Shown here: positions 39,739 through 40,260 of the stretch, piece by piece
Numbering within the stretch: the stretch's first letter is position 1
Layout: each line of letters starts with the position of its first letter
Assembly (NCBI GenBank): GCA_045656005.1
Contig: JAZOQG010000085.1
Span: 1-40,260, forward strand
Length of the DNA: 40,260 nucleotides
Origin: JAZNQN01 sp045656005
Lineage (GTDB): Bacteria; Bacillota; Clostridia; UMGS1883; UMGS1540
Direction: 5' to 3'
Program-made: the position numbers and the translations under genes
The notes under the pieces: generated by a model
What the model was told of the DNA's origin: nothing
Seen by the model: the letters and a program-made list of their open reading frames with translations, nothing else
The model's database searches: none

Positions 39739-40260
39739 TTACGGTGTAACCGTTACCACCTCTGTATTTTCTATTGCTTCCAAAACTAAAGCTTCAACAT
39801 CGAGTTTTGATTCTGATTCGAGTATTTTTTCAAGACGAGGCTTTGTTGTGGGGTGCTTGGGAACAAAAATTGTACAACAATCCTCATAAGGAAGAATTGA
39901 AGTTTCAAATGTTCCTATTTTTTTAGCAATTGTTATGATATCTTCCTTGTCAGAGCCGATAAGAGGGCGGAAGCATGGAAGTGTACATGCATTGTCAGTA
40001 ACCGAAATAGCTTCCATTGTCTGACTTGCAACCTGACCGAGGCTCTCTCCCGTAACAAGACAAAGTGCTCCTTCTCTTTCCGCAATTTTTGAAGAAATCA
40101 TCATCATCATTCTTCTCATAATTATAGTGAGATGCTCTTCGGGGCATTTTTCACGCATCTGAAGCTGTGGCTTTGTAAATGGTACAACATGCACCTTTAT
40201 GCCGCCTGTGTAGCCTGACAAAATTTTTGCAAGATGCAAAACCTTTTGCTTTGCCTGCTC
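39739..40260 (-). CDS. thiI: ThiI tRNA 4-thiouridine synthase/thiamine sulfurtransferase (3' part)
   Basis: The frame enters from the right window edge (residues EQAKQKVLHLAKIL just before the first plausible start codon), so only the C-terminal 173 residues are here. They show the ThiI PP-loop domain's later parts: LVTGESLGQVASQTMEAISV, PLIGSDKEDIITIAKKIGTF and LPYEDCCTIFVPKHPTTKP, as in Firmicutes ThiI without a rhodanese domain; the adjacent CC pair is family-typical. Function: sulfur transfer to U8 of tRNAs and to ThiS, fed by a cysteine desulfurase (usually the gene before it). No start can be assigned. Confidence 0.93.
   Translation of the reverse strand, partial: EQAKQKVLHLAKILSGYTGGIKVHVVPFTKPQLQMREKCPEEHLTIIMRRMMMMISSKIAEREGALCLVTGESLGQVASQTMEAISVTDNACTLPCFRPLIGSDKEDIITIAKKIGTFETSILPYEDCCTIFVPKHPTTKPRLEKILESESKLDVEALVLEAIENTEVVTVTP

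Noticed and set aside
1..40260. Search for CRISPR arrays, tRNA or rRNA genes and transposases
   Set aside because: No regularly spaced repeats, no cloverleaf other than the T-box specifier region and the partial tmRNA end, and no transposase or integrase motifs were found by eye. A computed scan (tRNAscan, MinCED, ISfinder) would be decisive.

Overview
The window looks like chromosomal DNA of a low-GC Gram-positive bacterium in the Clostridia (inference from gene content; I cannot name the genus). The evidence is the WalRK two-component cluster with walH/walI, RNase Y with YmdB, the c-di-AMP receptor DarA next to holB and ricT, a T-box leader on pheST, AT-rich intergenic DNA with sigma-A promoters (TTGACA-N17-TATAAT type) and strong GGAGG ribosome binding sites. 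Almost everything right of 2.6 kb is on the minus strand. The exceptions are one sugar isomerase gene and small pieces on the left.

Left end (1-2.65 kb): a small accessory patch. It holds a 44-residue membrane peptide gene, a 17-nt copy of a tmRNA 3' end followed by a terminator (a possible integration scar), and two 86 percent identical 78-residue proteins ending in CHDF. Each of these two proteins is divergent from a small DNA-binding regulator: a ribbon-helix-helix protein for copy A, and an XRE repressor broken by one stop codon for copy B. A creatininase-family hydrolase lies between them. The promoter of copy B carries two operator-like palindromes.

2.7-14.6 kb: an EF-G paralogue, then (in reverse order) pheS-pheT under a Phe T-box, a Nudix hydrolase, walR-walK, a secreted protein of unknown function, walH and walI. 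A promoter and a compact pseudoknot-like leader RNA lie between walK and the secreted-protein gene.

14.6-23.3 kb: UDP-glucose dehydrogenase, a UDP-glucuronate 4-epimerase type enzyme and an amino-acid permease; then ricT, holB and darA; then ymdB and rny. RNase Y has a perfect promoter and Shine-Dalgarno sequence but no ordinary start codon at the usual distance.

23.4-34.7 kb: an 11-gene surface-polysaccharide operon with a consensus promoter. It encodes a priming sugar transferase, three GT4 glycosyltransferases, two TupA-like ATP-grasp ligases, a Wzy-type polymerase, a Wzx-type flippase, a GHMP sugar kinase, a sugar nucleotidyltransferase and a small 4Fe-4S protein. Together with the uronate enzymes, the TupA-like ligases suggest an amino-acid-decorated acidic polymer.

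34.8-40.26 kb: a sugar-phosphate isomerase type protein (plus strand), an SPFH/NfeD membrane pair, a divergent topoisomerase IV A subunit, a stand-alone CinA C-terminal (PncC) amidase and the 3' part of thiI, which runs off the window. No rRNA, tRNA, CRISPR array, transposase or integrase gene was seen.
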